64,000 nucleotides of DNA from Bryoerythrophyllum caledonicum (GCA_963971425.1 OZ020525.1:20280187-20344186), one strand, 5' to 3'; shown: positions 14,011 to 27,013, counted from the stretch's first letter. Translations and numbers: made by a program. Notes: generated from the sequence alone by a model not told the origin.

Positions 14011-14406
14011 AAAGACCACTCATTTTCTAGTTGTTTAAGAAGTTCAACATCATGATTTGGTTGATTACTACAACATTAGTAGTTATGGTAGATCAAATAG
14101 ACTCTCAAGGTTGTGGAGAGTGTGTACATGCAAATTTGTGAAGAGTTCTTGAGGAAGTCGTTTTTGGACTTGGAGTCTGTTATGTAGAAAAGCCAATCTG
14201 TTGGAACTGCACCAAAGGTAGAAAGCCTAGCTTGTTATCCATTTTAGCTATATACCAATTTTTCATCATTGGTATAATCCAGCCAGCGGCCGCTATTCAT
14301 CTTTGGATCATTCAAGGGTTGCCTGAGCTGAAGGCGCATAATCGTGGGAGCTGAGGGCAAATAAACTTCTTTTCTCTTATACTTCTTGCACTTGTTGATT
14401 CTTCTA

Positions 14407-17052
14407 GAAGAAGAAGAAGAAGAAGAACGCCGGTACTCGAAGGGGCCGGCATGAATAAAGTGTCTGTTCATTCCACCACTATGGCCATGTCCACTAGACA
14501 AGGAATTAGTAGTATGGAACTACTTCCCCCTCTCGAGGATAGACACTATATAACAAATAATCAAAGAACACAAGTAATCAAATTACCCAAGTATCCATCC
14601 ATATTTAAAAAGTATCAAAAGAAAAGGAGGAGATGGGAGAAAAGAGGAGGGGAACACTGGGGGGAGTGTGTTTTCAAAGTGGGATGTTTTTGGAGTTTTT
14701 AAAAGAACAGTACGTATTGAGTAATGCTATGGAGGGTTTTGTGTGTCGGGGAGGGCTTGATTGTATTTGATTTTGCATTTGTGTAGTAGAATGGACATAG
14801 CATGTTGGATGGCAATGGTATTAATATTATTGAAAGTGTGTGAGATTGTTTCGATGGGGATTTGAAAGGTATCTTCAAGGATTTTTATAGATGGGATGAA
14901 GGTGGTGGCACGAGCGCCGGCCGTGGTTACAATAAGGGGGTCCACTTTCCATCCCAGGGCTATGATGTCATCAATAAGGGGTTGGTATTTATTCATTTTG
15001 TTTTCAATTGTTTATGGGGAAAATCTATCATTACAATATGTGAATTCGATGAATTGAATGGTATAGTCTTGGTTAATGTGGTCGGATGCAGGGTCATTGT
15101 AAGGTAGGCCTCAAATGCAAAGTATGTCTAGTTTGAGTCTAGCATTATAGTGACAACGTTGATTTGCGTATGTACAAGGGAGTAGCCAGGGGGGACCGTA
15201 TTTTCTTGTGGGTTGCTATTAAAGGTGCCGACATTCATGAGGATAAAGCATCGTGATTTGTTATGGGAGGTAATTAATTTTTGAATTTTCCATACCGCTT
15301 TGTTATGTCTTTTGATAATTAAGGAGTGTATGTGATGGTTTGGCATTTAAGTAGAACATGGAGCCATGTATTGGGGTCCGTGGAAGTGCATATGGGGCAT
15401 GTTATAGATGGGAATCTTTCTATTCCAAAGAAGATTTGTTTTTGGGCGTTTCCCATATATTGACCGGTACGGAATTTGATGAGGCATGTTATTTGTGAGT
15501 CGAGATGATGGGATTCTTCCAGAAATTCATAGAGAGTTCATTGTCTATTTTGTTGTTGCCAATCCATTTTTCTATATTAGGGAAGTTTTTTGCGATTGTG
15601 TCAAGGTTGTTATAGAGGTCTTGTTTATTGAGATATTTGTTCAAGAATCTAACCGGGCCTTTATCCTGGGTATCTTCTTTAGAAGGCCAATCTTCTTTTT
15701 GGAAGTAGTATTTAGTGGCATGGGCATGTTCGTATGGATCTTTGGCATTTTTATGCGATTTTTTGCGGCCTTCTTTTGCTAGTTTATCTGCTTGTTCGTT
15801 TCCATCGATATTGGCATTGGCTCTAACTTTGTGAAGGGTTGTTGTTTGTGTTCGGTTTTGTAACACTTGGACCATTGACATTAATATAATTTGGTCGGGT
15901 GGCTATTGTGGAGGGTAGGGTGTGTTATTTGGATGTTTAGTAGATAAAGTGCATTGATAGAGTCAGTGAATATGTGTGCGGGTTCATTGCTGTATTTTAT
16001 TGTGATGATCTGTAGTATTTTGTGTATGGCCATAAGTTTTGCTCTAAGAATGTTTTGTAGTCCATGAAGCCTTTTGGCTAATTTAATTTCTTTAACAGGG
16101 TTGTATATGCCATAGCCAGCTTTTTCTTTGCGCTAGTTTCTCGGGCTAACTTGTTCAGGTGGTTTGAAGGAGCCATCGATATGGTAGCTATATGCCGGGT
16201 CAAATTTTGGTGAGGTTAGAGTTTGGTAGTTTGGAAGGGGTGGAGGTATACAAGGTAATCTAATGTACTGTAGATGTAGTTTAGTTTTGACCATTTTTTT
16301 CTTCGGTTTACGGGGGTTTGTTTATTTGATGGTGGGGCTATTTTGTGTAAAGGCGGTGTATGTTTAGAGAATTTGCTATGGAAGTGAGTTTGGCAAGTTG
16401 TTCTAAGGTGTCAAGGGTTTGATTTTGGTGGTGGACACATATTATTTGAAATGTAGATGGTTCAATCCAAGGCTTTTTTAGCTCGGGTGGAATAGTGGGT
16501 TCTTTGTATGGTATTGAGTCTGTTTCAAAATAGTGCAATGATATGGGAGTCTGGGAATGGGCTTGTTTGTTGATTAGAGTTTTGGTACCAATTTTTGTCT
16601 GGTGTGATAGTGAGTGTAGACGAGTGGTGTGGGTCATTTTTGGCAGCAAGGCTGGCCCAGTGTAGTGCTTGTTGGGTTTCCTCTTCATTGTAGGGGTGAG
16701 CTATATCCTTGCCAATCCATTTATAGTCAAAGGGCTTTCCGAAGGATCGAAATAATTTATCTTTTTCATAGGGTGAATAGAATTTTTTTAATTTGGTGAT
16801 ACATGTGACGGGGGATGAGAAGTATGATTGATCGATATTGAAGGATGAGATTAATGAGTCTAGAATGGGTATGGATATTGTGTATGGTGCGTTTTTGAGG
16901 GGATTATTTTTTGGTATCTTATATCTTTGGTATAGCCAAATTAATTCGGTTTCAAATGGTTGGGTTGTTGATTCGATGTTTGTAGGAGTTTGTAGTTTCA
17001 AATTATATAGGTTCCATAGCCATTGGAGTCTAGTAATGGGAATAAAATTATA
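14407..17052 (-). mobile_element. 5'-truncated LINE with RNase H relic and (TTC)n tail
   Basis: A 12-bp target duplication (TTGATTCTTCTA at 14,395-14,406 and 17,053-17,064) brackets the element, which lies on the minus strand and splits a copy of repeat R1. The 3' end is a (TTC)n run at 14,407-14,425. The upstream part (17,001-16,525) gives an open peptide (…HWASLAAKNDPHHSSTLTIT…). An RNase H domain follows: IDGS near 16,170, FTDS near 15,970 and NIDGNEQADKLAKEG near 15,790. The usual E of RAEL reads K (RAKLMAIH near 16,040) and the usual H before N.DGNE reads N, and stops are present. The C-terminal block (GWKVDPLIVTTAGARATTF, 14,950) recurs at 61.5 kb. Reverse transcriptase and endonuclease are absent, so it was truncated on insertion and has decayed since. 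Confidence 0.85.
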
Positions 17053-17064
17053 TTGATTCTTCTA

Positions 17065-17950
17065 TCCTAGAGTGCGAGACACTTGACAACTCTTGTGATT
17101 TACTAATGGTTCACTTAATAAAGACCCTCTCACATGCCTCTCTTTAGTTCTAGAATTTGAGCTTGGGTGAGTTTAGAAAAAATTTAGGTGCTTAGAATGA
17201 TGTTGTAAAGCGCATCAAGATGGAGCCAACGCAACAAATGGCGTCCAAATCAGACAATTTTTAAGCAAGATGTGAGCAACGCAAGATGTGGGTTGTTAAA
17301 AATAATCAAATAAAAAGATTAGTGTCTAAACTTTAGAGATATGTAACCAGGGCAATTTAACTCGATTTTGAGTGAAATTTGCCCTATATTTAGGACAATT
17401 CATCGTTAATCCAATTTTGGTAATAGATTGATGTTGAGCGCCTTTGTCACCCAATGTGTGATTTTCATTGGAAGCACTTGTGTTTGTAAACACCACGATT
17501 GCATTAGCTCGCGACGTCTATAGTTATAGACTTCGGGAAGGACACCTTTGGGTGTTTCCATTGTGTTGTTGTAGGTTTTGTAACTAGTGACCATCCACTA
17601 CAAGCGTAGGCTAGTGGCTCTGGTTATTTCCATTTACCGATTTTATGTTGTTGAGGGAGAGGATTCGGTTTTAATTTCTGGATTCTTGTAAGGTACCTCC
17701 CCCGTGTTGCGGGTTTGTTGCCGGTGTTTTCCGGTAGCCTCAGTTCTTCTTGTTTGTAGATTGTGATACAGTACCATAGGAATGGAGTTGGCTTCATGGC
17801 GGGCAAGACCTTTCTATGTAGGGGGTTGTGGTTGGACATGTTTTAGCAAGAGGTGATGACTGGTGAACCACAAAGTTTGGTGGTTTTGTAGGTGTAGATT
17901 GTCCGTTTGTATCCTTACCTTTTAGATAGTACCCATAAATAGATCCTAAG
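17065..17950. other. R1 remainder and gypsy A leader region, no clear gene
   Basis: The first 70 bp continue repeat R1 after the LINE. The rest shows no supported gene and may include the left LTR or leader of degraded gypsy element A. No matching right LTR was found, so this is not certain. Confidence 0.35.
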
Positions 17951-20734
17951 GTGATTTCTGTTCATGGTGAGTACTCAGAGTCGGTATTATTGCTCTTCCT
18001 CACAACATCACTCAGAGAGTGCTTTCACTACAGACTTTGAGCTAGGGTCATATACCGACAAGGCTTTTGAGCATGTTTCCGCATTAGATATTGGCTGTAG
18101 GCTTTGGCTTTGGGACGTGGGCACGTTTGACAACATGGAGGACAATTTCTGACATGTCATGCAAGACAGATTCTCAGGATTGCCTGGGGGCATCTTCCTA
18201 CCCGATTAGCGGCTCTGATTTCAGACCTGGATAAAGGAGAAGCGCTAGCAGACGCCTTCGTTTAATGACTGGTATGCATTTGAGCTCTTGTCCCAGCATT
18301 TTGCGTTGAAGGCCATTTAGACGTACAAGAGGTAGACCAAGCAGCACGAGGTAGAGTTACGCCATGTTGAAGAGTATTGACACTAGCGTGTCGAGTTAGT
18401 GACTGCACATAAGGAAAGTGCGGTTGCTAAACTCTGGACTTCCACCGTGGAGCCCAAGGTGCAAAAAAGTTTCCTGAGTGAAGCCTCCAAGGGCAAGGAT
18501 GTTGCCATTGTAGGTGAACGCGCTGATATGGGGCCATATCTTGATTGGCCATAGCTACACGTGTAGCATTGGTGGCGGTTGACAATCCGCCAGGCTTTGA
18601 TCTTCTAGCACAATTTATCGCGCATCTGGAGATGGAGTGCGGAGGATTCAAGCGTAATCATATGCAGCGCATCCAGGATTTCCTCCGGCAGAAGGAGGAT
18701 ACCCCACGCACTATGTATACCCAGTTGGCGCGATTGTCAACGGAGGTCAGTGATGTGTTCATGGAGCATCAATTGGTGAAGATCTTCATCTCTAAGCTAG
18801 ATAAGCCGATGGTGAGCTCGCATCTTCTTTTTCAATATCGCAGGGACGTCACTTTGGCGTAGGCGTTCATTGGGGTGGAAGCGCTTGATACAATGTAGGG
18901 CGTGAGCGAGGCCACAAATTTAGTCACGTCACTGTTTGAGGCTCCCAAGCCTAAAAAGTTTGCTACAGTTGTTGGTAGCTTGGCCGAACGCAGAACTTGA
19001 AAAGGTTGTACATTGTTGCACTTGTAGAGAGGCCGAACATACCAAGGAAGATACCAACTCCTCCAAGAAGAAGGAGGGAGAAGCGGGAAAGACCAACCCT
19101 AAGACTAAGGTGGCCAAGCCTATAGAGAAGTTAGGGGCCAAGGGGAAGAAGACCGTGACATGTTCTCATTGTGGCAAGAGTGGCCATAGTGATGAAAGTT
19201 GTTTTGTTCTTCACCTGAAGAAGCGCCCACGGTCTTCAGCTATTGATTTGAATGTAGGGAAGATACTTCAGACCGAACTGGCGGAGCTAAAGAAGGAGAT
19301 GAGTGCGATGCCTCTTAGGGGCAAGTGGGAGACATACGGCCTCTGGTAAGAGGTCAAGGCTCATCTTCAGCCCTAGATCGCTACTTGTATGGCGCTTCAA
19401 AGGAGGTGGTGGCAGTAGTTGCCACTCGTGCTCAGACTACCACAAAGGCAATTGCACCTTCATCCTCTCTGTCCGTTGGTAGTGGCCATCTACGCCACAG
19501 GGGTTTGCCAGACCACATTGGTCAGCCGCGGCTACCTCTTTCGTTTAGCATTGCGGATGCGGGGACTTCTCATGCCGCTCCTACTCTAACCCCGGTCCCA
19601 CCAATTTCATTCACTCGTAGAGATGTTGCACACACCTTGGTGTATAACACTATGGGAAATTGAGGCATCAATGACTAGCAATTTTAGTCATTGTTGAGTC
19701 ATAGATGACCTGTATTATTAGGGAATGACTAAATTTTTTTTAGTTTGGGCATAGTAATAGTTTTGAGTTATAGATTTTTGTAGTCATTGTTTTTGCTACG
19801 TGGATTTCTCATCCATCTGCCTATGTGGCCCATCATCCTCGAACATTGATGAGTTGCCTACTGACATGGATTTGAACGTGACATGGAATTTATGGTTGAT
19901 GATGATGTGGATTTTTGTGTGACCTGGAATTAAACGTGGCAGTTGACCTGGACAATGATGTGGATAATAATAGTTTTTTTGTGAACTGCCTAGTTATTGT
20001 TTAGTGATTGTGTAGTGTTGGTTTAGTAATTTCTTAATTATTCTGGTAGTGTAAATTTACCTATAATAGATATGCATGTATTAGTTTTGGTTTTGGTCTA
20101 GTTATTGTTTGGTTACTGTATGGTTTGAATGCAGTCATTCTACATTTATTTGATAGTTTTTTTGTACACTGTCTAATTATTGTTTAGTCTTTATGCAGTT
20201 AATTTTCAATCATCATGCAGTTTATGTTGAGTCATAATGCAGTGTTAGTTTAGTAATTTCTTAGTTAATGTGGTAGTAATAAGTTGCCTATAATAAAATT
20301 GCAAGCACTAATTCTACTTCTACTCTAGTAATTATTCGGTTGTTGTGAGGTTTGTGTGTAGTTATTCTGTAGCTATTTATGTATACTACCTAGTCATTGT
20401 TTAGTCATTGTGCAGTGTTATTTAGTCATTTCTCAGTTATTGTGGTGGTTATTAAGTTGTTATGTTTGGTCATTATTTCAGAAATGTATTAGTTGTTTCA
20501 TAAAGAGTATATGGTTACCGCAATTATGCAAATAATCCTTGTACAATTATTTAACACTTTTATAATACCATAAATAATACCAAAGATGTCTCGGTCATGA
20601 AATACTTTGAAATAAACGAAATAGTGACTAGGGCAATGACTACAGAAGCCCCTCAAATACAACGCCCAGTAAAAATCATGTACTAGCACCTAGTGTGATG
20701 TATGCTCAATAAAAACCAAACATAAAACAAAGTC

Positions 20735-20960
20735 CTCACTCAATTCTCTTGTTTGAGCTTCATAAAATTTTCTTCCCATATAACATTACTACCACAAGCA
20801 TCTTGGAGCTTGAACTCGTCAACTGGCTCATTCACAAACATAAGATCAATGTTGTTATAGACACCACCAATGTCTACCCGGAACCATGATTGTGGGATGA
20901 TTCCTCCATGTCATTTGTCCCCTGCAATACCACTCACTCTTCGCCAAGCCCCTTTTCGTC
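20735..20960 (-). pseudogene. Possible coding relic inside the CACTA-like element
   Basis: The minus strand reads IIPQSWFRVDIGGVYNNIDL then MFVNEPVDEFKLQDACGSN and NVIWEENFMKLKQEN, ending at a stop. An in-frame stop precedes GGIIPQSW. The peptide looks like real protein and may be the C-terminal part of a transposon gene. I do not recognise the family. Confidence 0.35.
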
Positions 20961-21829
20961 GCTTATTTATGGGGTTTGACAAATTTACCAATACCTTCTT
21001 CTGGAATTGCAAGCCCACATCCATATAGATTTATTAAACAACAAGATTTATGTATAATGACTAAACAAGTGATCAACAGCTACTAAACAATGATTTTAGT
21101 ACAGCTACAAAATTACTAGAGAAAGCATAAATAGTATATGAAATGACTACAAATCATTAACTACACAATTACTAATCACAATTAAGTAATTACCTGAAAA
21201 AAAAACAGTTGATATTACTTCTAAATGAGTGCAATATTACTATACTATGACTTTAAATTACATCGTAACAAGTATAGAATTAATGCACACCAACTTCCAA
21301 AAATCACTATTGTTTAGTGCTTACTCTGAGCAATCCACCCCACAAGATGAATGTCATAGAGATGGGATGGTGGAGAGTGTATGTGACCTAAGTGCCTCCA
21401 AGCAATGGACTTCTAACCAAGAATTTGACTTCCACATTCACATGTACGTCACGTACATAACCTATGCACTTCACATCCATGACAACATACACATGCACGT
21501 GTATGTATCATTCACATACATTCACCACACAAACTAAGATTATACATGTAAATAATAGCAAGGACATTGAAAACAATACTTGCATGTGGAAAATCAACAC
21601 CAAAAAGGAGGCAGCACACCCCTTGGCACTAAAACATATGCCATTTCCTACCGGAGACTCCAAATTCAAAAAAATAAATTTTTAATGAAGGGTGGGTGAA
21701 ATACCCTTCAGCTCGTGAAAAAATCACTGGAAAAACCTTACCAATCAAATATCACAAGCCTCCATAGTAAGGGCTTCCCAAATCTTGCGGTAGTCAATCT
21801 TCTTACGATTGGTTGGCCGTAACTTTGTT

Positions 21830-22085
21830 GTTATTGCTCCAAATCCTTTATTCTAGGCTTGTTGGAAAGCTAACTTAAGAAGCTTGAAATTCCACAAATC
21901 TCATGTCTTGAATGGTCCTCACCTCAAAGATATTGTCCTCCAAAGTCAGTGCTTGAGGTCTGTGTTGAAAACGGACCCCTTCTCCCTTTGGCGGCCATAT
22001 CTCCCTTGAAAATGCTCCAAATCCTTTGAGCCTAGACTTCTCGGAAAGTCAGCTTGATAAGCTTGATCTTCTCCAAATCTCACTA
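21830..22085. repeat. Two ~70-bp direct repeats 180 bp apart
   Basis: The block GCTCCAAATCCTTTATTCTA … TTGGAAAGCTAACTT.AGAAGCTTGA … CAAATCTCA at 21,836-21,902 recurs in diverged form at 22,014-22,082 (GCTCCAAATCCTTTGAGCCT). A (GA)n run follows at about 22,198-22,228. Confidence 0.6.
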
Positions 22086-22599
22086 CCATCTCTTACTTAC
22101 TACAACTGTAGTTGTAGATCTAGCCACGGCCTTCTCCTATCTCACTCTAATCCCAACTTACTACCCTCTTTCACATACTCCACACACACACATTGGAAGA
22201 GAGAGAGAGAGAGTGAGAGAGGGAGGAGGGCAGCCCTTGCAAGCCACTCCCTCAAACTCTAACCGCTACCTTTTGTCACCCTAAGTCTAACATTCATCCG
22301 GTTGGGCATTTCCCATCCCGGTCTTCTTCTTTCTATCTAGTTGCGCACTCCTATTCCTTTTTTATCTACTTTTCTACCTATTTCATATTTCACTTGTATT
22401 TCTCCATAGTCTAACTCTTACTTAATCCTTTAATTCTCCCTATTTCTCTTTTTCTACTTGAAATCTTTCAATAATCATAACATGGATATTGATATTTTCC
22501 TCTTGCCATTCTTTGGCATACATGTTTCATTGCTTGCTTCTACAAAGTTTACTAATTCAATTATGTGGGAAAACATTCAAATATTTTATTGAAATTTGA

Positions 22600-24680
22600 C
22601 ACTAACCTATTTGACAGATCATCAATGTCAAACACAAATAGACATCCATCTACGTCAACAACTATAAAAAATATACATGAGTAATTTTTTAGTTATAAAT
22701 ATATTACTGGACCTAGTTTTTTTTAGTGACACAATAATTCTTTTGTATGTATCACCAATGAATGACTTAGACATAATCCAAGTCAACAGTATCTGAAAAA
22801 CCTTGCATCCATCCACATCAGCAAAATATCTAAAGTGTCAACATTTTAATTGGAAGTTATAAAATATATTAATGTGTTGAGTAATTATCTAGTGACGCAG
22901 TAATATGTCTCAAATGTATCACTAAAAAATTACTAGCATACAATCCAAATCACCCCTAATTGCTACATCAGAAATGTCAAATGGGAATGGGCATTCATCC
23001 ATGTGAGCAGTTTATAAAAATTATCCACTAGTAATTTTTCAATTGTAAAATATATTACTGTGCCGAGTTATTTCCCAGCGATGCAGTGATTTGTGCGAAA
23101 TGTATTACCAAGGAATTACTGGAATACAATCCAAGTCACCACCTACTTGCCACATCACTAGTGTCAAATGGAAGTAGACATCCATACACGTCTACAATTT
23201 TTTTTAAATACCCATGAGTTATTTTACAATATCCATCAGTTATTTTTGAAATATACAATATATAACTGTGCCGAGTTATATTCCAGCAACATAGTAATTT
23301 GTGTCAAATGTATTATTAAAGAATTACTGGAATACAATCCAAGTCATCGCCTATTTGCCACATCAGCAATGCTGGACAGAAGTAGACATCTATCTACGTC
23401 AGCAGTATTCTAAAAATAAACATGAGTTATTTTTGAGTTATAAAATATATTACTGCACCAAGAATTTTTTTTAGTGATGCGGTGATTTGTGCCAAATGTA
23501 TTACTAAGGAATTACTGGAATACAATCCAAGTCATCATCTATTTGCCACATCAGCAATGTCCAACAAAATTAGATACCATCTATGTCAGCAATTCTCTAA
23601 AAATACCCATGAGTTATTTTTGAGTTCTAACATATATTACTTTAGCTAGTTATTTTCTAGTGAGAGAGTAATTCTTTTCAAACGTATCACTAATGAATGA
23701 CATAGATATAATCCAAGTCAGCAATATCTGACAAAATCCTACATCCATCCACATCAACAAATTATCCAAAGTGCCAACGATCTGATTGGAAGTTATAAAA
23801 AATTATCCACTAGTCATTTTTCAATTATAGAATATATTACTGTGCCAAGTTATTTCCCGGTGATGCAGTAATTTATCTGAAGGATATCACTAAAGATTTA
23901 CTAAAACACAATCCAAGTCACCACCTACTTGCCACATCAGCAATGTCAAACAGAAGTAGACATCCATCTACGTTAGCAACTTTCTAAAAAGTATCCCCGA
24001 GTTATTTTTTAGTTATAAAATATATTATTGCACCAAGTAATATTTTAGTGACGCAGTGATTTGTGCCGAATGTATTACTAAGGAATTACTAGAATACAAT
24101 CCAAGTCATCACCTATTTGCCACATCAGCAATGTCCAACACAAATAGTCATCCATCTACTTCAACAATTTTCTAAAAATACCCATGAGTTATTTTTGAGT
24201 TCTAACATACCGTAGGTGAACCTCTAGTCCGGCATAAATTAATTAGAAAAGCCCATGCCGAATTAAGTGGAAAATGTTTTTTTGAAAATGCCGAAATTGT
24301 AAAAATTGCATATTTACAGATTTTGGCACATGTAGAGACATCAAAGGGGATTAAGGCTTGGAAAAGTCTTCATCCATGGCAATCATATACAAGCACTTGA
24401 GTTTTGAGTCCCAAGGTCTTGAGTTCAATTCCCATGGGTGCCAAAATAGGCCAAATATAGTAGTATTTGATTTCTTGCCGAAAATAACATCATTGTAATT
24501 TTGAATGCCGAATGTCATTTTTTCACTTTAATTAATTATTCGGCATTAAGGTGCCGAACTAGAGGTTCACCTACGGTATATTACTTTAGCTAGTTATTTT
24601 CTAGTGAGAGAGTAATTTTTTTCAAACGTATCACTAATGAATCACTAAGGCACAACCCTAGTCAGTCACCTTCTTGCCAC
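22600..24680. repeat. ~190-bp tandem satellite-like array inside the CACTA-like element
   Basis: About nine units are marked by ATACAATCCAAGTCA near 22,755, 22,935, 23,120, 23,335, 23,523, 23,711, 23,911 and 24,090 and a variant near 24,650. Each also has TGCCACATCAGCAATGTC, AGACATCCATCTACG, ATGAGTTATTTTTGAGTT and ATATATTACTG. Spacing is about 180-215 bp. One unit is interrupted by the MITE at 24,210-24,576. Confidence 0.8.
24210..24576. mobile_element. 367-bp MITE with TA duplication, inside the satellite array
   Basis: The termini are 25-bp inverted repeats, CCGTAGGTGAACCTCTAGTC (left) and CCGTAGGTGAACCTCTAGTT (right, reverse-complemented). TA flanks both sides. The neighbouring satellite unit at about 23,617-23,660 gives the uninterrupted sequence (TCTAACATATATTACTTTAG), so insertion at TA is directly visible. 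Inside there is a tRNA-B-box-like GAGTTCAATTCCC near 24,420. Confidence 0.9.
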
Positions 24681-26823
24681 GTCAACACTATCGGATGAAG
24701 CATGGATGAAAACACTGGGATGACGATATGAACGATGTTGGCCGTCACATGGTTTTCATCACCTCTCTGCCCGCAAAAATTAAATTACTGTAAAATGACT
24801 AGGGCAGCTAACTAGCTCGATCCGGGCAGGGTCTGCAGATCTTGAGTAATTTTGTAGTAATTGTTTTCTCGCTAGTCATTTGTGCTATAGTCATTTATAG
24901 GCCGATTATCCGTAGTGTAAGGTGTTGTAATTGCCCGTGAGAACTTCCTGGCACTTAATTTTCAACTATCCGGTGTATTCCACTTTGTGGACAGTATGTT
25001 GGAGAGCAAGGTGCCCAAGCCATCGTTGGAGTTGAGGCAAGCAGTGACGGCTCCACTCACCGAGGATAATTTGGTGGCATTGCGGACCAAGTTGGCGACG
25101 GAGGCTATTTCCGCATATGAGGTCAATGCTACTTCCACACCTCTCATGCAGTCCTCTCGAGATCCGTCCTTGATCTCTGGACTGGCTAATTAGTCTAACA
25201 TTGCGTCCTGATCAGCACATGAGCAACGTAGTGTGGGTCCAGAGATGAAACGTTTGATGAACAATGACGGAGTCATGGTGGTTGGTCGTACGGACAACAA
25301 TCCCACCCGGGCTACCCCCCTCCATGTCATGTTGGACATCTACGTGCTTCGGACCTCGAGCCTTGGCCATTTACAATTGTTACAACGGTGGGGGGCACAG
25401 AGAAGGCCATGAGATACACTTGACATCGTTGGATCTGGTCCATTATTCTCCCATGTATCTCTCCAGTGCGTTGTAACAAGTGCCGCCAACTACAACACCT
25501 TGGTGTGTCGGCAGACGGTTTATGCACTCGGTTTAGGGGTATGTAATTGGATGGAAGAGGCCTAGATTAGGCCAGGGCAGTCTACCGGTGATGGCAGAAT
25601 AGAGCTCATTCCAATTGTCTTTGCCGCTAGTTTGTAACTTCCACAGCGGATGCTATGTTTAGGTGCACTACCTTGGCACCTGATTTGCCATGTGCTTCTA
25701 CGCTTTTGGTAGCGAAATCACTTGAACACAGATCAATGGTGGTCCCGACACGTCATTGCAAGGATCCACTTCCTCTGTGGGAGACTCAGTTGGAGCTCAC
25801 TCGTTGCAGTTAGGAGATTGTGGACGCTCTTAATGCTCCACAACTTTCAGTAGACGCTTCCACTCCGTTGTTGGCTTGCACTATTTGTTGGCGAACACCG
25901 GATGAGGGTATTACCTTTGTGGGACTATTTGCTGGTATTGGTACAGAGCTAGCGGTTGCGTTGAAGGCCAGGCTCAAGGTACGCTGATACATCCACGTGG
26001 ATAGTGGCTTTGCAGCCAACCATGCTGCTCACCATCACATTCAAGGTCTTCTGACCTTGTATCCGAAGCAGTTACCACCTAGTGCCATTCGGGGGCATTT
26101 TGGCAAACTTCCACGGTTATGACATTGATCACTGAGGATGATTTGTGCCAATTAGGTCATCTAGACTTGAGATTCTACTTCCCAAACTTACAAGAAGCCT
26201 TCCGCCAAAGAGGGAGAGCGAGCGATATGCTTTCTGACAAGCACCACCGCCGTAGTGGATCTCTCTGAAGGTCATCGTCCTTATATGTTGGATCAAGCCA
26301 TTGACCTCAACACTCTTGTTTGGGTTTTGTGGCCTCTATTTTGCCGTTCAACTTTAATCGCGTGACCAACCACGCATGTTGGGGGCACACTCTAATGGTC
26401 AGGAGGCAGTAGTGCCACATCTCATAGAGATCAAGGAAGCGGAGCTATTTTTTTGTTTGAGAAGCATGCAACTAAGGAGCTTTGCACTCAACGTGTCTTT
26501 GCAACCTTGGCCGAGGACTTTGGTTGAGAGAATGCCCAGGATATCTTTTCCCGATTTTATCACTATGACACGGGATTTTCTATGGATCCCTGAGTGAGGA
26601 GTTTGGCGGCATGAATGCCCTTGCTGCTACTAAGTAGGAATCACCGGCCATGCCGATACGCGGTGAGTCTCCTACGGTGATTGGCCTTGGAATTTAGGGC
26701 CACATCTTTCCGGTGCCAAGGTACGAAGGATATGAGCGTTCATACGTTTGTATTGTAGTTGTTTTGTCTTTAGACTCAATGATTTGGAGGAGTATAGAGG
26801 CAAGCCCATTCACATTCAGTTGG

Positions 26824-27013
26824 TGTTAGATGTATTTAGTATAATAGATAATAGTACACTAGTTAGATTACTTTAACATGTCTCTTCATAAGAGATGTGT
26901 CTCTTCAAGTTTAAGTCACCTTTCTTCTTATACTTAATAGCTTGTAATGAAGAACACACGATAATAATATATACACAAATTCTTCACAATCAGATAGTGT
27001 TGAATTTTCCACA
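26824..27013 (+). repeat. 5' LTR of the Ty1/copia element
   Basis: 190 bp, TGTTAG…TTCCACA, preceded by GTTGG and followed at once by the tRNA primer site. Confidence 0.93.

Larger units (their letters stand above)
19648..24917. mobile_element. 5.3-kb CACTA-like non-autonomous DNA transposon
   Basis: The left end CACTATGGGAAATTGAGGC and the right end, reverse-complemented, CACTACGGATAATCGGCC share CACTAYGG, and a little inside both carry AAATGACTAGC / CAATGACTAGC. Both sides are flanked by TAA (19,645-19,647 and 24,918-24,920). Subterminal DNA (19,680-20,480, and inverted at about 21,040-21,200) is packed with TAGTCATTG / TTTAGTTATTG words, like the repeated binding sites of CACTA transposases. 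There is no intact transposase. A possible minus-strand coding relic lies at 20,735-20,960, a ~190-bp tandem array fills 22,600-24,680, and a TA-flanked MITE sits at 24,210-24,576. PIF/Harbinger is an alternative because of the TAA duplication. Confidence 0.82.

Noticed and set aside
22166-22260. Short frames with (GA)n near 22.2 kb as a gene
   Set aside because: Simple repeat and UTR-like sequence inside a transposon, with no protein-like composition.
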